A stretch of 64,000 nucleotides of DNA from positions 235,667-299,666 of the forward strand of contig NZ_JAKFUM010000008.1 of assembly GCF_021732705.1 (NCBI RefSeq), read 5' to 3'. Of this stretch, positions 27,583-39,866 are shown piece after piece. How positions within the stretch are numbered: position 1 is the stretch's first letter; the number at the start of each line of letters is the position of its first letter. This DNA is from Nevskia sp. GTDB taxonomy: Bacteria; Pseudomonadota; Gammaproteobacteria; Nevskiales; Nevskiaceae. Both the position numbers and the translations under genes were made by a program. The notes under the pieces were generated by a model that searched no databases, was not told the DNA's origin, and saw nothing but the letters and a program-made list of their open reading frames with translations.

Positions 27583-27802
27583 CGGCCTCGGGCAGAGCGC
27601 GTACTGTTGCGACGCCGCCGTTCGGGCCGCAGTGACTGCGGTCCAGCTGTCAGAACGTGCGGCCCGCAAGTCAGGCTCTGGATGCTTCGACGACGCTGCG
27701 CGCGAACGCTTCGTCGTCGGCCCGGGCGCTTCGCGGGGCAAAGCGCCGGTCACCGTGATGTCGACAGCGACCGTGCAGCGCGGGCTGTCCGTGACGGCGT
27801 CC

Positions 27803-27940
27803 TTACGGAATCAGGCGAGCGCGGCCCTTGGCGCGACGACGAGCGAGCACGGCACGACCACCGGCAGTTGCCATGCGGGCGCGGAAACCGTGGGTGCGGG
27901 TGCGGCGCAGCGTGTGCGGCTGGAAAGTACGTTTGCTCAT
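27803..27940 (-). CDS. rpmH: 50S ribosomal protein L34
   Basis: A 45-residue protein beginning [20 protein letters not shown] and ending with the basic [12 protein letters not shown]. All positions typical of L34 are present. First gene of the rpmH-rnpA-yidD-yidC-mnmE group, divergent from dnaA. Confidence 0.97.
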   Translation of the reverse strand: MSKRTFQPHTLRRTRTHGFRARMATAGGRAVLARRRAKGRARLIP

Positions 27941-28057
27941 GGGTCTACTCGTTGGCGGACCGCGATTCTAGCCGCTGTCCGCGCCGGGCATCAAGCCGAT
28001 TGGCGAAAAACTCAGCATCCGGTCATCGGAAGGCCCCGCCAACAACAGTTCCCAGCC

Positions 28058-28066
28058 TGTGGATAA
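28058..28066 (-). promoter_or_regulatory. DnaA box upstream of dnaA
   Basis: TGTGGATAA is the exact complement of the consensus TTATNCACA. It lies in the rpmH-dnaA intergenic region about 115 bp before the dnaA ATG, a position suited to autoregulation of dnaA or to an accessory origin site. Confidence 0.7.
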
Positions 28067-28181
28067 GCTCGGCAGGCAGACGGTAGACTGCTTCCCCGAC
28101 GCGGTCCGTCCGGCCTTGCTGCCGATGATCCCGACCGTGCTTCGGGCCCTTTTCTGCTGCGTCATCCAAGCCCTTCGCCCG

Positions 28182-29525
28182 ATGCTGAATCAAGACCTGT
28201 GGGACCGCTGTATCGACCGGCTGGAAGCCGATCTCCCGGAAAAGGAGATCAGCACCTGGATCCGTCCGCTGCGCATCGTGCTGGCGGAAGATCAGGTGAC
28301 GTTGCTGGCGCCTAACCGGATCGTGATGGACCGGGTCAAGAGCGATTTTCTCGGCCGCATCCAGCGCACGCTGTCGAGCCTCGCCGCGTTCGATGTCGTG
28401 GTCAATCTCGCGGTCGGCGCGGTCAATGTCGAGAATGCCCGCGGCACCAGCGTCAGCACCTCGTCCGGCGCGGCGTCGTCGCCGATCGACGACGCCATGC
28501 CGTATGGCCGCGGCAAGCTCGACCCGCGCTACACACTGTCGTCGTTCATCGAGGGCAAGTCGAACTCGCAGGCTCGGGCCGCCGGCCTGCAGGTCGCTTC
28601 GGCACCGGGTGGGGTCTACAACCCGCTGCTGATCTACGGCGAATCGGGCCTCGGCAAGACGCACCTGATGCACGGCATCGGCAATGCCATCCTGGCCGAG
28701 AAGGCCAATGCCCGGATCATCTATGTCGGCGCCGAGCAGTGGTTCAACCAGATGGTGTCCGCCATCCGCTACGGCAAGCAGGTCGAGTTCAAGAACTTCT
28801 ACCGCACGGTCGATGCGCTGCTGATCGACGACATCCACTTTCTGGCTGGCAAGGAACACTCGCAGGAAGAGTTCTTCCACACCTTCAATGCCCTAATCGA
28901 CGGCCGCAAGCAGATCGTGCTGACCTGCGACCGTTATCCGCGTGAACTCGACGCGCTCGATGACCGCCTGAAGTCGCGGTTCACCTGGGGCCTGTCGGTG
29001 CCGATCGAACCGCCGGAGTTCGAGACGCGCATCGCGATCCTGCAGGCGAAGGCCGATGTGCTCGGCATCCGCCTGCCGGACGATGTCGCCGTGCTCGTCG
29101 CCCAGCGCATCCGTTCGAACGTCCGCGAGCTCGAAGGCGCGCTGCACCGCCTGAACGCCTCGGCCCGACTGACCGGCGCGCCGATCACCGCCGAATTCGC
29201 CCGCGTGACGCTCAAGGACATGCTGGCCTCGTACGACCGTGCCGTGACGCTCGACAACATCAAGCGCACGGTGGCGGCGTACTACAACATCCGGCTGGCC
29301 GACCTGACCTCGGTGCGCCGCACCCGGACCCTGGCCCGGCCTCGGCAGATCGCGATGGCCCTGTCGAAGGAGCTGACCCGGCACAGCTATCCGGAAATCG
29401 GCGCCGCCTTCGGCAAGGACCACACGACCGTGCTGCACGCTTGCCGCAAGGTGGCCGAGCTGTGCCGCGAAGACGATCGTCTGAAGGAAGACTACGAAAA
29501 CCTGCTGCGCCAGCTGACCAACTGA
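28182..29525 (+). CDS. dnaA: Chromosomal replication initiator protein DnaA
   Basis: A 447-residue initiator. Domain I starts MLNQDLWDRCIDRLEADLP, domain II is short, domain III is the AAA+ core (YTLSSFIEGKSN, Walker A GESGLGKTH, Walker B LLIDDIHFL), and domain IV contains the box-binding signature GKDHTTVLHACRKV. It binds DnaA boxes and melts the origin. The ATG at 28182 gives the canonical N-terminus; an upstream frame is open but not conserved. Confidence 0.98.
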   Translation: MLNQDLWDRCIDRLEADLPEKEISTWIRPLRIVLAEDQVTLLAPNRIVMDRVKSDFLGRIQRTLSSLAAFDVVVNLAVGAVNVENARGTSVSTSSGAASSPIDDAMPYGRGKLDPRYTLSSFIEGKSNSQARAAGLQVASAPGGVYNPLLIYGESGLGKTHLMHGIGNAILAEKANARIIYVGAEQWFNQMVSAIRYGKQVEFKNFYRTVDALLIDDIHFLAGKEHSQEEFFHTFNALIDGRKQIVLTCDRYPRELDALDDRLKSRFTWGLSVPIEPPEFETRIAILQAKADVLGIRLPDDVAVLVAQRIRSNVRELEGALHRLNASARLTGAPITAEFARVTLKDMLASYDRAVTLDNIKRTVAAYYNIRLADLTSVRRTRTLARPRQIAMALSKELTRHSYPEIGAAFGKDHTTVLHACRKVAELCREDDRLKEDYENLLRQLTN

Positions 29526-29827
29526 CGCGACCCGACCACGCCGATGGCGGCGGTTGCGACAGCGCGGAAAATCGCTGAAAACGCTTCAAAAACAGTGGAA
29601 AGAGCGCTGGAACAAGCTGTGTATAATCGCCCGACGACCTCGGGACAGCTTTTTATCCACAGCTTTATCCCGGTGTTGTGCCACTGTCCATCCCGCGATG
29701 GATCGGTGCTTGAAAACGCATCAAAGCCTTGAAAAGATTGAGCGAAATGGTTCTGTCCACAGTTCGGGCACGGCACTATTAGAACTAGTCTTTAAAGATT
29801 CAAACCAATCTATTCAGTAGTCCGATC
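29526..29827. other. Putative replication origin (oriC), dnaA-dnaN intergenic region
   Basis: A 302-bp gap holding two perfect DnaA boxes: TGTGTATAA at 29618-29626 and TTATCCACA at 29653-29661, facing opposite ways. An AT-rich tract at about 29770-29820 just before dnaN could be the unwinding element. Together with the box at 28058 and the rpmH/dnaA context this marks the origin; the same stretch must also hold the dnaN promoter. Confidence 0.7.
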
Positions 29828-30928
29828 ATGAATATCCAGATCTCTCGCGGTGAGCTCCTGTCGGCGCTGCAATCGGTCATCGGTGTCGTCGAACGTCGGC
29901 AGTCGCTGCCGATCCTCGGCAACCTGCTGCTCGAAGCGAAGGACGATCTGTTGATCCTCGTCGGCACCGATCTGGAACTGCAGGTCGAACGCAAGGTTCG
30001 CGTGCAGAACATCGCCCCGGGCCGCATCACGGCACCGGCGCGCAAGCTGCACGACATCTGCCGCGGCCTGCCGGAAGGCGCGATGCTCAGCCTCGAGTAC
30101 GCCGACAACAAGCTCACGCTGAAGTCCGGCCGCAGCCGTTTCGCGCTGGCGACCTTGCCGGCCGAGGAATTCCCGATGTTCTCGTCGGATCCGGCTGACG
30201 TCGAACTCGACTTGAGCAATCGCGAACTGAAGGATCTGCTGTCCCGTACGCAGTTCGCGATGGCCCAGCAGGATGTCCGCTACTACCTGAACGGCCTGCT
30301 GCTCGAAATCCGCCCAAGTCGTCTGCGCGCGGTTGCCACCGATGGTCACCGTCTGGCCATGGCGGAACTGAACCGCGAGCACAGCGCCAAGAAGGACACC
30401 CAGGTGATCCTGCCGCGCAAGACCGTCATCGAACTGCAGCGGCTGCTCGACACCAGCGAAGCGCCGGTCAAGCTGTCGCTGACGACGAACCAGATCCAGG
30501 TCGATGTCGAAGACCTGCGCCTGACCTCGAAGCTGATCGAAGGCCGCTTCCCGGACTACGAGCGCGTGATCCCGGAAGACTCGGACAAGATCGTCAAGTG
30601 CGGTCGCCAAAAGGTGCGTGCGGCGCTGTCGCGAGCGGCGATTCTGTCTAACGAGAAGTTCCGCGGCGTGCGCCTCACCGTTGCCGACGACATGCTGCGG
30701 ATCCAGACCCAGAATCCGGAACAGGAAGAAGCCGAGGAAGAAGTCGAGATCGAATACCAGGGTGCTTCGCTGGAGATCGGTTTCAACGTCAGCTACCTGC
30801 TGGACGCGCTCGATGCCATCGAAGGTGACGAGTTCATCTTCAAGCTGCGCAGCCCGGACGCCAGCGGCCTGATCCATGACGCGGCGCAGGCCAGCGGCAA
30901 GTTCGTCGTGATGCCGATGCGGCTGTAA
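29828..30928 (+). CDS. dnaN: DNA polymerase III beta sliding clamp
   Basis: A 366-residue clamp with three similar domains. Family landmarks: MNIQISRGELLSALQSVIGV, VERRQSLPILGNLLLEA, the segment ATDGHRLAMAELN and the C-terminal KFVVMPMRL. It encircles DNA and tethers polymerases. Follows the putative origin and precedes recF by 29 bp. Confidence 0.98.
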   Translation: MNIQISRGELLSALQSVIGVVERRQSLPILGNLLLEAKDDLLILVGTDLELQVERKVRVQNIAPGRITAPARKLHDICRGLPEGAMLSLEYADNKLTLKSGRSRFALATLPAEEFPMFSSDPADVELDLSNRELKDLLSRTQFAMAQQDVRYYLNGLLLEIRPSRLRAVATDGHRLAMAELNREHSAKKDTQVILPRKTVIELQRLLDTSEAPVKLSLTTNQIQVDVEDLRLTSKLIEGRFPDYERVIPEDSDKIVKCGRQKVRAALSRAAILSNEKFRGVRLTVADDMLRIQTQNPEQEEAEEEVEIEYQGASLEIGFNVSYLLDALDAIEGDEFIFKLRSPDASGLIHDAAQASGKFVVMPMRL

Positions 30929-30957
30929 GCGGCTGCCAAGCCGGGAACCATGCTTCC

Positions 30958-34460
<3,503 letters not shown>

Positions 34461-34551
34461 TCGACGACGGCGACTCGGCGTTGCGGTCGACAACGATCCG
34501 CGCGGCTGATTGCCAGGCAGAACGCCGCGCATCGTCGCCAAGGTTGCCACG

Positions 34552-34935
34552 ATGAATGACTCGCTCCAGCCGCTGCGCATCCCCGGCGGCTGGCACGTGT
34601 CGTGGAACACGCTGTTCGAAGCGGACCCGACGCCCGAGAACGTCGCGCACGGCTATTTCGGCGGCTCGTCGTTGTTTGCCGCGACCCACGAGTCCTTGCG
34701 GTTGCAACTCGATCTTGTTTGGCAGCCCGAGGATGACCCGCAAGGCGAATACCGGCTGATCGTCGAATACGCGCCGTGGCTGCGAACGCCAAACGGCCGC
34801 CGCCGAAAGGATGTCCCGCTCGATTTTCGCAATGCACGGCTCGTGCACGAATTCAGCACGCGAAATCGAATCGAACTGGTCCGCGAACTCGAAAAGTCGC
34901 TGCGCGGGCGCAGCGAGTGGATCGAGCATTCTTGA
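34552..34935 (+). CDS. Hypothetical protein, 127 aa
   Basis: Begins MNDSLQPLRIPGGWHVSWNT and continues with VAHGYFGGSSLFAATHESLR and a beta-rich part, QGEYRLIVEYAPWL. Soluble, no signal. It looks like an immunity-type or SUKH-like small protein in texture, but I do not recognise it. The ATG at 34552 was chosen; an upstream in-frame ATG at 34510 is less convincing. Confidence 0.5.
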   Translation: MNDSLQPLRIPGGWHVSWNTLFEADPTPENVAHGYFGGSSLFAATHESLRLQLDLVWQPEDDPQGEYRLIVEYAPWLRTPNGRRRKDVPLDFRNARLVHEFSTRNRIELVRELEKSLRGRSEWIEHS

Positions 34936-34998
34936 CAGCACGCTGTATCGTCTCGGACGGGATTACGCTCGCCAGAACGCAGGCAGAGCGAGATTCGA

Positions 34999-35538
34999 AT
35001 GGCAAAGCTCCGAGCGCTTGAGCACGTCGCACGGACATTGGCGACGATGTTCGTGAGCCGCAACAACGATGTCGACGGCTACTGGGCCATCGGCCGCTTG
35101 TACCGGATCGCCATCGCGAACGGTCGGACCCCGCTTGAACTCAACCTGCTGGCTTCAGCAGATGACGTGCATCAAGTCGGGGATTTGCGCATTGTTCGTC
35201 AGCACTATGCGAACGATCTGCTCATGCAGCTCCGTCATGCCGGCGTAGGAGCCGTGCCGTTCAAGGTGGCGGTGATCCGGGTTCACTTCGCCCTTTCGCG
35301 TCAGCAGCCCGCCCGGTTCGACGCCAGCTACGGTACCTATTACGGTGATCCGGTCGAATGCATCGTGGAACTGGAAACCGAAGTGGGACACGCCTGCAGG
35401 GCGTCCGCGCGGACACGTGCAGCGCCACATGACGCGACGCGCGAACAGCAGAGGCTTGACGCTCACGCCGTTCGCTTGGATTCGACGCATTTAGCACCGA
35501 TTGCTGCCTCGTCAGTTGGCAGCTTTACGGAGCGCTAG
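34999..35538 (+). CDS. Hypothetical protein, 179 aa
   Basis: Starts MAKLRALEHVARTLATMFVS and contains NNDVDGYWAIGRLYRIAIAN and a segment VIRVHFALSRQQPARFDASY. The last third (ACRASARTRAAPHDATREQQ) looks less protein-like, so the true end or a frameshift may lie earlier. No family recognised. It lies 63 bp after the preceding hypothetical gene, on the same strand; the two may form a pair. Confidence 0.5.
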   Translation: MAKLRALEHVARTLATMFVSRNNDVDGYWAIGRLYRIAIANGRTPLELNLLASADDVHQVGDLRIVRQHYANDLLMQLRHAGVGAVPFKVAVIRVHFALSRQQPARFDASYGTYYGDPVECIVELETEVGHACRASARTRAAPHDATREQQRLDAHAVRLDSTHLAPIAASSVGSFTER

Positions 35539-35813
35539 CCATCCTCCTGGTACCTCAGTGTGTGTGTCGCGCCAAGGTTCTGAAGCAGCTCGGTACCTGT
35601 CAGCGTTGGGTGCCGCGTGTTCAACGCGCCGAGCGGTTTGCGAAGCAATCGGGGCGGTGCAGCGTTGCGCTTAGCAACGCCTTGCTGCGGCTTGCGGCGG
35701 TGTATTGGGCGAATCGCGGCGACACGCATGCCTTGCAGACGGGTTTCTCGTGACTCCAGGGCGAGTGCCTGCGACCAATGCTGATTACAGGCCCTACTGC
35801 TGTGACCGTTCCC
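35539..35813. other. Gene-poor stretch
   Basis: No convincing gene. Two short frames on opposite strands (63-64 codons) overlap each other, lack ribosome-binding sites and are closed by a small hairpin around gcgttg-cgcttag-caacgc. It may be a 3' region or a dispersed repeat; I see nothing more. Confidence 0.4.
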
Positions 35814-36638
35814 TTACTTCACCAAAGCCCGATACGCCGCCGGTGCGATGCCATACGCCGCGCGAAAACTGCGGGTGAAATGCGATTGATCGTGGAAGCC
35901 TGCGTCTGCGGCGATATCGACGATGCCGCGCGAAGTGCTGGCCACGGCGGCGGCGGCGCGTTCCAGGCGGTGACGTCGGGCGTAGTCGCCGGGTGAGCAG
36001 CCGCTCACGGCGCGAAAGGCCCGGGCCAGGTAGACCGGGTGCAGGTCGAAGCTGCGGGCAAGGCGATTCAGGCCGTCCGCTTCGAGGGCGAAGGCCGGGT
36101 CGTCGCGCAGGGCGTCCTGACAGCGCCGGAGCCAGGCCGGCGCACGGTCGAGCGTGCGTTCGATGTCGGCCGCGAAAGACCCAGCGAGCTCGGCGACGAG
36201 GCTGTCGGCATCGATCGCACTGGGCTCGGGCCGGTGCAGCACCTGCAGCAGCCGTTGCAGGCTGCGCTGGCTGGCCGCGCCCTGTCGCGCAACCGGCCAG
36301 CCCGGCAGGCGCAGGTCCCGGCTCAGCCGCTGCCAATGTGCAAAGCCGATGGTGATCGCGGAAAAGCGCGCTTCTTCAAGCACTTGCGTTTCGGCGAAGC
36401 AATCATGGTGCTCGGTGCCGGGCGGATTGAACAGCAGCAGCGGCTCGCGCAGGTCGGCGTCGGCGGCGCCATCGGCCAGGCTGTCATAGCGGCCGCGTTC
36501 GACCACGATGAAGTGCGCCTCGACATGCCGATGCTCGACGATGTCGTGCGCCGGCACGCTCGGCACGCAGCGGCTGATGCCGACGTCCGCGACCTGCTGG
36601 CGCGCCAGAACCTGTCCAAGAATGCGGGTGGCGGTCAT
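35814..36638 (-). CDS. AraC-family transcriptional regulator
   Basis: 274 residues: an N-terminal cupin-type sensor domain (HDIVEHRHVEAHFIVVERGR, LLFNPPGTEHHDCF) and a C-terminal pair of helix-turn-helix motifs (LNRLARSFDLHPVYLARAFR, then DIAADAGFHDQSHFTRSFRA with AYGIAPAAYRA). It activates or represses in response to a small molecule. Divergent from the serine hydrolase gene, with about 175 bp between starts, so that gene is the obvious candidate target. Confidence 0.9.
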   Translation of the reverse strand: MTATRILGQVLARQQVADVGISRCVPSVPAHDIVEHRHVEAHFIVVERGRYDSLADGAADADLREPLLLFNPPGTEHHDCFAETQVLEEARFSAITIGFAHWQRLSRDLRLPGWPVARQGAASQRSLQRLLQVLHRPEPSAIDADSLVAELAGSFAADIERTLDRAPAWLRRCQDALRDDPAFALEADGLNRLARSFDLHPVYLARAFRAVSGCSPGDYARRHRLERAAAAVASTSRGIVDIAADAGFHDQSHFTRSFRAAYGIAPAAYRALVK

Positions 36639-36812
36639 TCTCGGACGCTAGACGATTTTCCTGTCCGCTGACGACTTTCGAACGTGCGGTCGGTGACTCG
36701 TCAGCCCCCGTGCCCGTCAGTCGACGGCGGTGTTCAGGTTGCCGGCGTACAAGTGTCGGATCGCGCGTGCTTGTTACGCTCGCGGCTTCTGTCCTCGACC
36801 GCACGCTCGTTC

Positions 36813-38015
36813 ATGACTCGAAACCTGTTCAAAATCAGCATTGTGGCCGCCAGCTTCGCGCTGCTGTCGTCAGCCGTGGCAGCGGATCCAACGGCCAGCG
36901 ATGACGGCTGGACCGTCGCGCCGCCCGATGTGGCGGACGTGCTGCCGGACAGGCTCGCAGCGATGACCGAGGCCTTGCGCGCGAAGCGCTTCGAGTCGAT
37001 CACCAGCGTCGTCGTCGCGCGCCACGGCCGGATCGTCTACGAGCAGTATTTCGATGCCGAGCCTGCCGGTGACAGCCCGGCGACAGAAACCGGCCGTGAC
37101 GCCCTGCGCAACACGCGCTCGGCGACCAAGACGGTTGTCGGCATGCTGATCGGTCAGGCGATCGCCGATCACCGCATTGCCGGCGTATCCGCCCCGGTGC
37201 TGCGCAACCTGCCGAAGCGCTATGCCCGACACGGCGCGGAAACGCCGCGCAAGGCCGCGATCCGCTACGAGGATCTGCTGACGATGAGCGGGCCGCTGGA
37301 ATGCGATGACTGGAACGAGTGGTCCCGCGGCAATGAAGAGCGCATGTACCTGCTTGAAGACTGGCTCGATTTCTACTGGACGCTGCCGCTGCGCGGCTTC
37401 CCGGAATGGCAGCCGAAGCCGGCGGATTCGCCGTACGGCCGCGCGTTCAGCTACTGCACGGCTGGCGTCGTCAGCCTGGGCGCGGCGGTGGAAGGCGCGA
37501 CCGGCGAACCGCTGGATCGCTATGCCGAACGCCGGCTGTTTGCACCGCTCGGCATCACGCGCCTGCACTGGCAGCGGCTGCCGCTCGGCACCCCGATGGC
37601 CGGCGGCGGGCTCGGCCTGCGCAGCCGCGATCTGCTGAAGCTTGGCCAGCTGTACCTGCAAGGCGGCGTCTGGAACGGCAAGCCGCTGATGGACGCCGCG
37701 TGGGTGCAGCAATCCCTGAGCCCGAAGGCGCGCATGCCGGACGGCACGAACTATGGCTATCTGTGGTGGCTGCATCAGCTCAAGTCGGCGGACGGCCGGA
37801 CCCTCGGCACGGCGGCGATGAATGGCGCCGGCGGCAACAGCGTGCAGGTGATACCGGCGCTCGATGCCGTGATCGTCATCACCAGCACCAACTTCCAGAT
37901 TCGCAACGCGCCGAAGCTCACGTTCCAGCTGCTGACCGAGCATCTGCTGCCGGCGTTGCCGGACTCCGCACCACCAGCCGCCGGCGCTGCCTCTGGAGAC
38001 ACGCCAAGGCATTGA
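36813..38015 (+). CDS. Exported serine hydrolase, beta-lactamase/class C-like
   Basis: 400 residues with a signal peptide (about 1-24). The catalytic SxxK motif is SATK at 103-106 (TRSATKTVVGMLIG), the second motif tyrosine is probably Tyr214 in AFSYCTAGVV, and the last part contains GAGGNSVQVIPALDAVIVI. The family includes esterases, D-aminopeptidases and penicillin-binding-like proteins; the substrate is unknown. Divergent from an AraC-type regulator. Confidence 0.85.
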   Translation: MTRNLFKISIVAASFALLSSAVAADPTASDDGWTVAPPDVADVLPDRLAAMTEALRAKRFESITSVVVARHGRIVYEQYFDAEPAGDSPATETGRDALRNTRSATKTVVGMLIGQAIADHRIAGVSAPVLRNLPKRYARHGAETPRKAAIRYEDLLTMSGPLECDDWNEWSRGNEERMYLLEDWLDFYWTLPLRGFPEWQPKPADSPYGRAFSYCTAGVVSLGAAVEGATGEPLDRYAERRLFAPLGITRLHWQRLPLGTPMAGGGLGLRSRDLLKLGQLYLQGGVWNGKPLMDAAWVQQSLSPKARMPDGTNYGYLWWLHQLKSADGRTLGTAAMNGAGGNSVQVIPALDAVIVITSTNFQIRNAPKLTFQLLTEHLLPALPDSAPPAAGAASGDTPRH

Positions 38016-38066
38016 TTTCGTGCAGCGTTTGCGGGACAGTCCGGCAGCAACCGGAGTGCTCGATCG

Positions 38067-38816
38067 ATGAAGACGCTGGCGATCTACAACGTCAAGGGCG
38101 GGGTCGGAAAGACCGCGGCGGCGGTCAATCTCGCGTATCTGGCCGCCGAATCCGGCCTGCCGACCGTGCTGTGGGATCTCGATCCGCAGGGTGCGGCGAG
38201 CTGGTATCTGCATGGCGATGACGCGAAGGCGCCGGACAAGTCGGTCTGGCGCGGCTCGTCGCCGATCGGCCGCCGCATCGTCGCCACGCCGCATCACGAG
38301 CAGCTGCACCTGATTCCGGCCGATCTCGAAACCCGCCACCTCGACGTCTGGCTGCGCAAGGACGACAACAGTCACGACCGGCTGGCGAGCCTGATCGAGC
38401 CGCTGTCGGAGCAGTACAGCCTCGTCGTGCTCGACTGCCCGCCCAGCCTGTCGCATGTCGCCGACAACATCTTCGCGGCGGCCGATCGCATCCTCGTGCC
38501 GACGGTGCCGACGCACCTGAGCCTGCGCGCGCTGATGACCTTGATCGACTACTTCAAGGCGCACGAGCTGCCGCGCACGCGGCTGAAGCCGTTCTGGTCG
38601 ATGGCGGACCGCCGCCGCGGCCTGCATCGCGGCTTGATCGAGCAGCCGCCGAAAGCGATGAAGGATGTCTGCGCCTCGGTCATTCCGTACGCGGCATCGG
38701 TCGAACGCATGGGCGAAACGCGGGCGCCGATCGCGCTCAGCGAGCCATCGAGCTACGCCGCCGAGGCCTACCGGGCGCTGTGGGCCGAAAACGCGAACTA
38801 CCTGCGGCGCGGGTGA
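38067..38816 (+). CDS. Orphan ParA-family ATPase
   Basis: 249 residues. Deviant Walker A KGGVGKT (10-16), Walker A' region LWDLDPQGAASW and Walker B LVVLDCPPSLS. Such ATPases pattern chromosomes, plasmids or large protein assemblies. No parB gene or parS-like repeat is adjacent, and the real parAB pair is normally elsewhere near the origin, so this is a specialised or orphan member. It follows the serine hydrolase by 51 bp. Confidence 0.85.
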   Translation: MKTLAIYNVKGGVGKTAAAVNLAYLAAESGLPTVLWDLDPQGAASWYLHGDDAKAPDKSVWRGSSPIGRRIVATPHHEQLHLIPADLETRHLDVWLRKDDNSHDRLASLIEPLSEQYSLVVLDCPPSLSHVADNIFAAADRILVPTVPTHLSLRALMTLIDYFKAHELPRTRLKPFWSMADRRRGLHRGLIEQPPKAMKDVCASVIPYAASVERMGETRAPIALSEPSSYAAEAYRALWAENANYLRRG

Positions 38817-38820
38817 GCGC

Positions 38821-39789
38821 TCAGGCAGCGGGCGGCGCCACCAGCACCCGCGCCGGTTCGCCGCGCAAGGCGCGCAACACTTCGTCGACGGTACGTTCGC
38901 GCAGTTCCTGAATCGCGTCCGGGCTCGAGAACGCGATGTGCGGCGTCGCGATCACGCGCGGGTGCCTGGTGACGGTCGCGGGCGGATCGGGCTCGCCGGC
39001 GATGACGTCGAGCGCGGCCGCATCGAGCTGGCCCGCGTCCAGCGCATCCAGCAGGGCGGCATTGTCGACCAGTCCGCCGCGGCTGACGTTGATGAACAGC
39101 GCGCCGCGCTTCATCTGCGCGAAGCAGGCGGCATCGAACAGGTTCGCGGTGGCCGGCGACAGCGGCACCAGCGCGATCACGACATCGGCCTGCGGCAGCA
39201 AGGCCGCCATCGTCATCCATTCGACGCGGGCGGCGTCCTCGCCGGTCGGTGCGGTGCGGCCGCAGGCGATCGTCCGCAGGCCCCAGCCGGACAGTTTGCG
39301 GGCGATCAGCTTGCCGGCGCGGCCGTAGCCGACGAGGCCGACGGTCAGCCCGCGCGTGCGCTTGAGCTGTGCCAGCGCCGGGTTCCAGTGGCCGCGCTTG
39401 ACCTCGCGATCCCACTGCACGATGCCGCGCGACCACGCCAGCAGCATCGCCACGGCATGGTCGGACACTTCCTCGACGCAGTAGTCCGGCACGTTGGTGA
39501 CGCGTGCACCGGCGGCCCAGGCGGCGTCGAGCGCGATGTTGTCGAGGCCGACGCCGTAACGCGCGACGATCGCCAGATCGCGGCAATGGCCGATCGCGGT
39601 GGCCGAGACCTGCGCCCAGCAGGTCATGATCGCCTGCGGCCGTTCGCGCTCGGCGATGGCCTCGATCTCTTCGCGCGGCAGTGCGGCCGAACGCCCGGCG
39701 ACCAGCCGATGACCCGCGGCTTCGAACTGCTGGCGCTCGTAGTCGAGATTCGGCCAGGCGAAGTCGGTGATGAAGATGGTCTGGGTCAC
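38821..39789 (-). CDS. D-isomer-specific 2-hydroxyacid dehydrogenase (CtBP-like)
   Basis: 322 residues from a GTG start. NAD-binding motif GLVGYGRAGKLIARKL; catalytic residues in the expected places: Arg in INVSRGGLVDN, Glu in DVIAGEPDPP, His in ATPHIAFSS. N-terminus VTQTIFITDFAWPNLDYERQ. The family interconverts 2-hydroxy and 2-keto acids with NAD(P)H. The substrate is not evident; genes nearby give no clue. Confidence 0.88.
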   Translation of the reverse strand: MTQTIFITDFAWPNLDYERQQFEAAGHRLVAGRSAALPREEIEAIAERERPQAIMTCWAQVSATAIGHCRDLAIVARYGVGLDNIALDAAWAAGARVTNVPDYCVEEVSDHAVAMLLAWSRGIVQWDREVKRGHWNPALAQLKRTRGLTVGLVGYGRAGKLIARKLSGWGLRTIACGRTAPTGEDAARVEWMTMAALLPQADVVIALVPLSPATANLFDAACFAQMKRGALFINVSRGGLVDNAALLDALDAGQLDAAALDVIAGEPDPPATVTRHPRVIATPHIAFSSPDAIQELRERTVDEVLRALRGEPARVLVAPPAA

Positions 39790-39866
39790 GGCGACGTGTC
39801 GGGATGGGGGTCGGACAGGCTGCCGTGGCACGTTCCGGAGCGCTCGGCGCACAGGCCGAGCGAGGC

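Noticed and set aside
35535-35753. Opposed frames of 63 and 64 codons
   Set aside because: They overlap one another, lack ribosome-binding sites and show no domain. Listed only as a gene-poor stretch.
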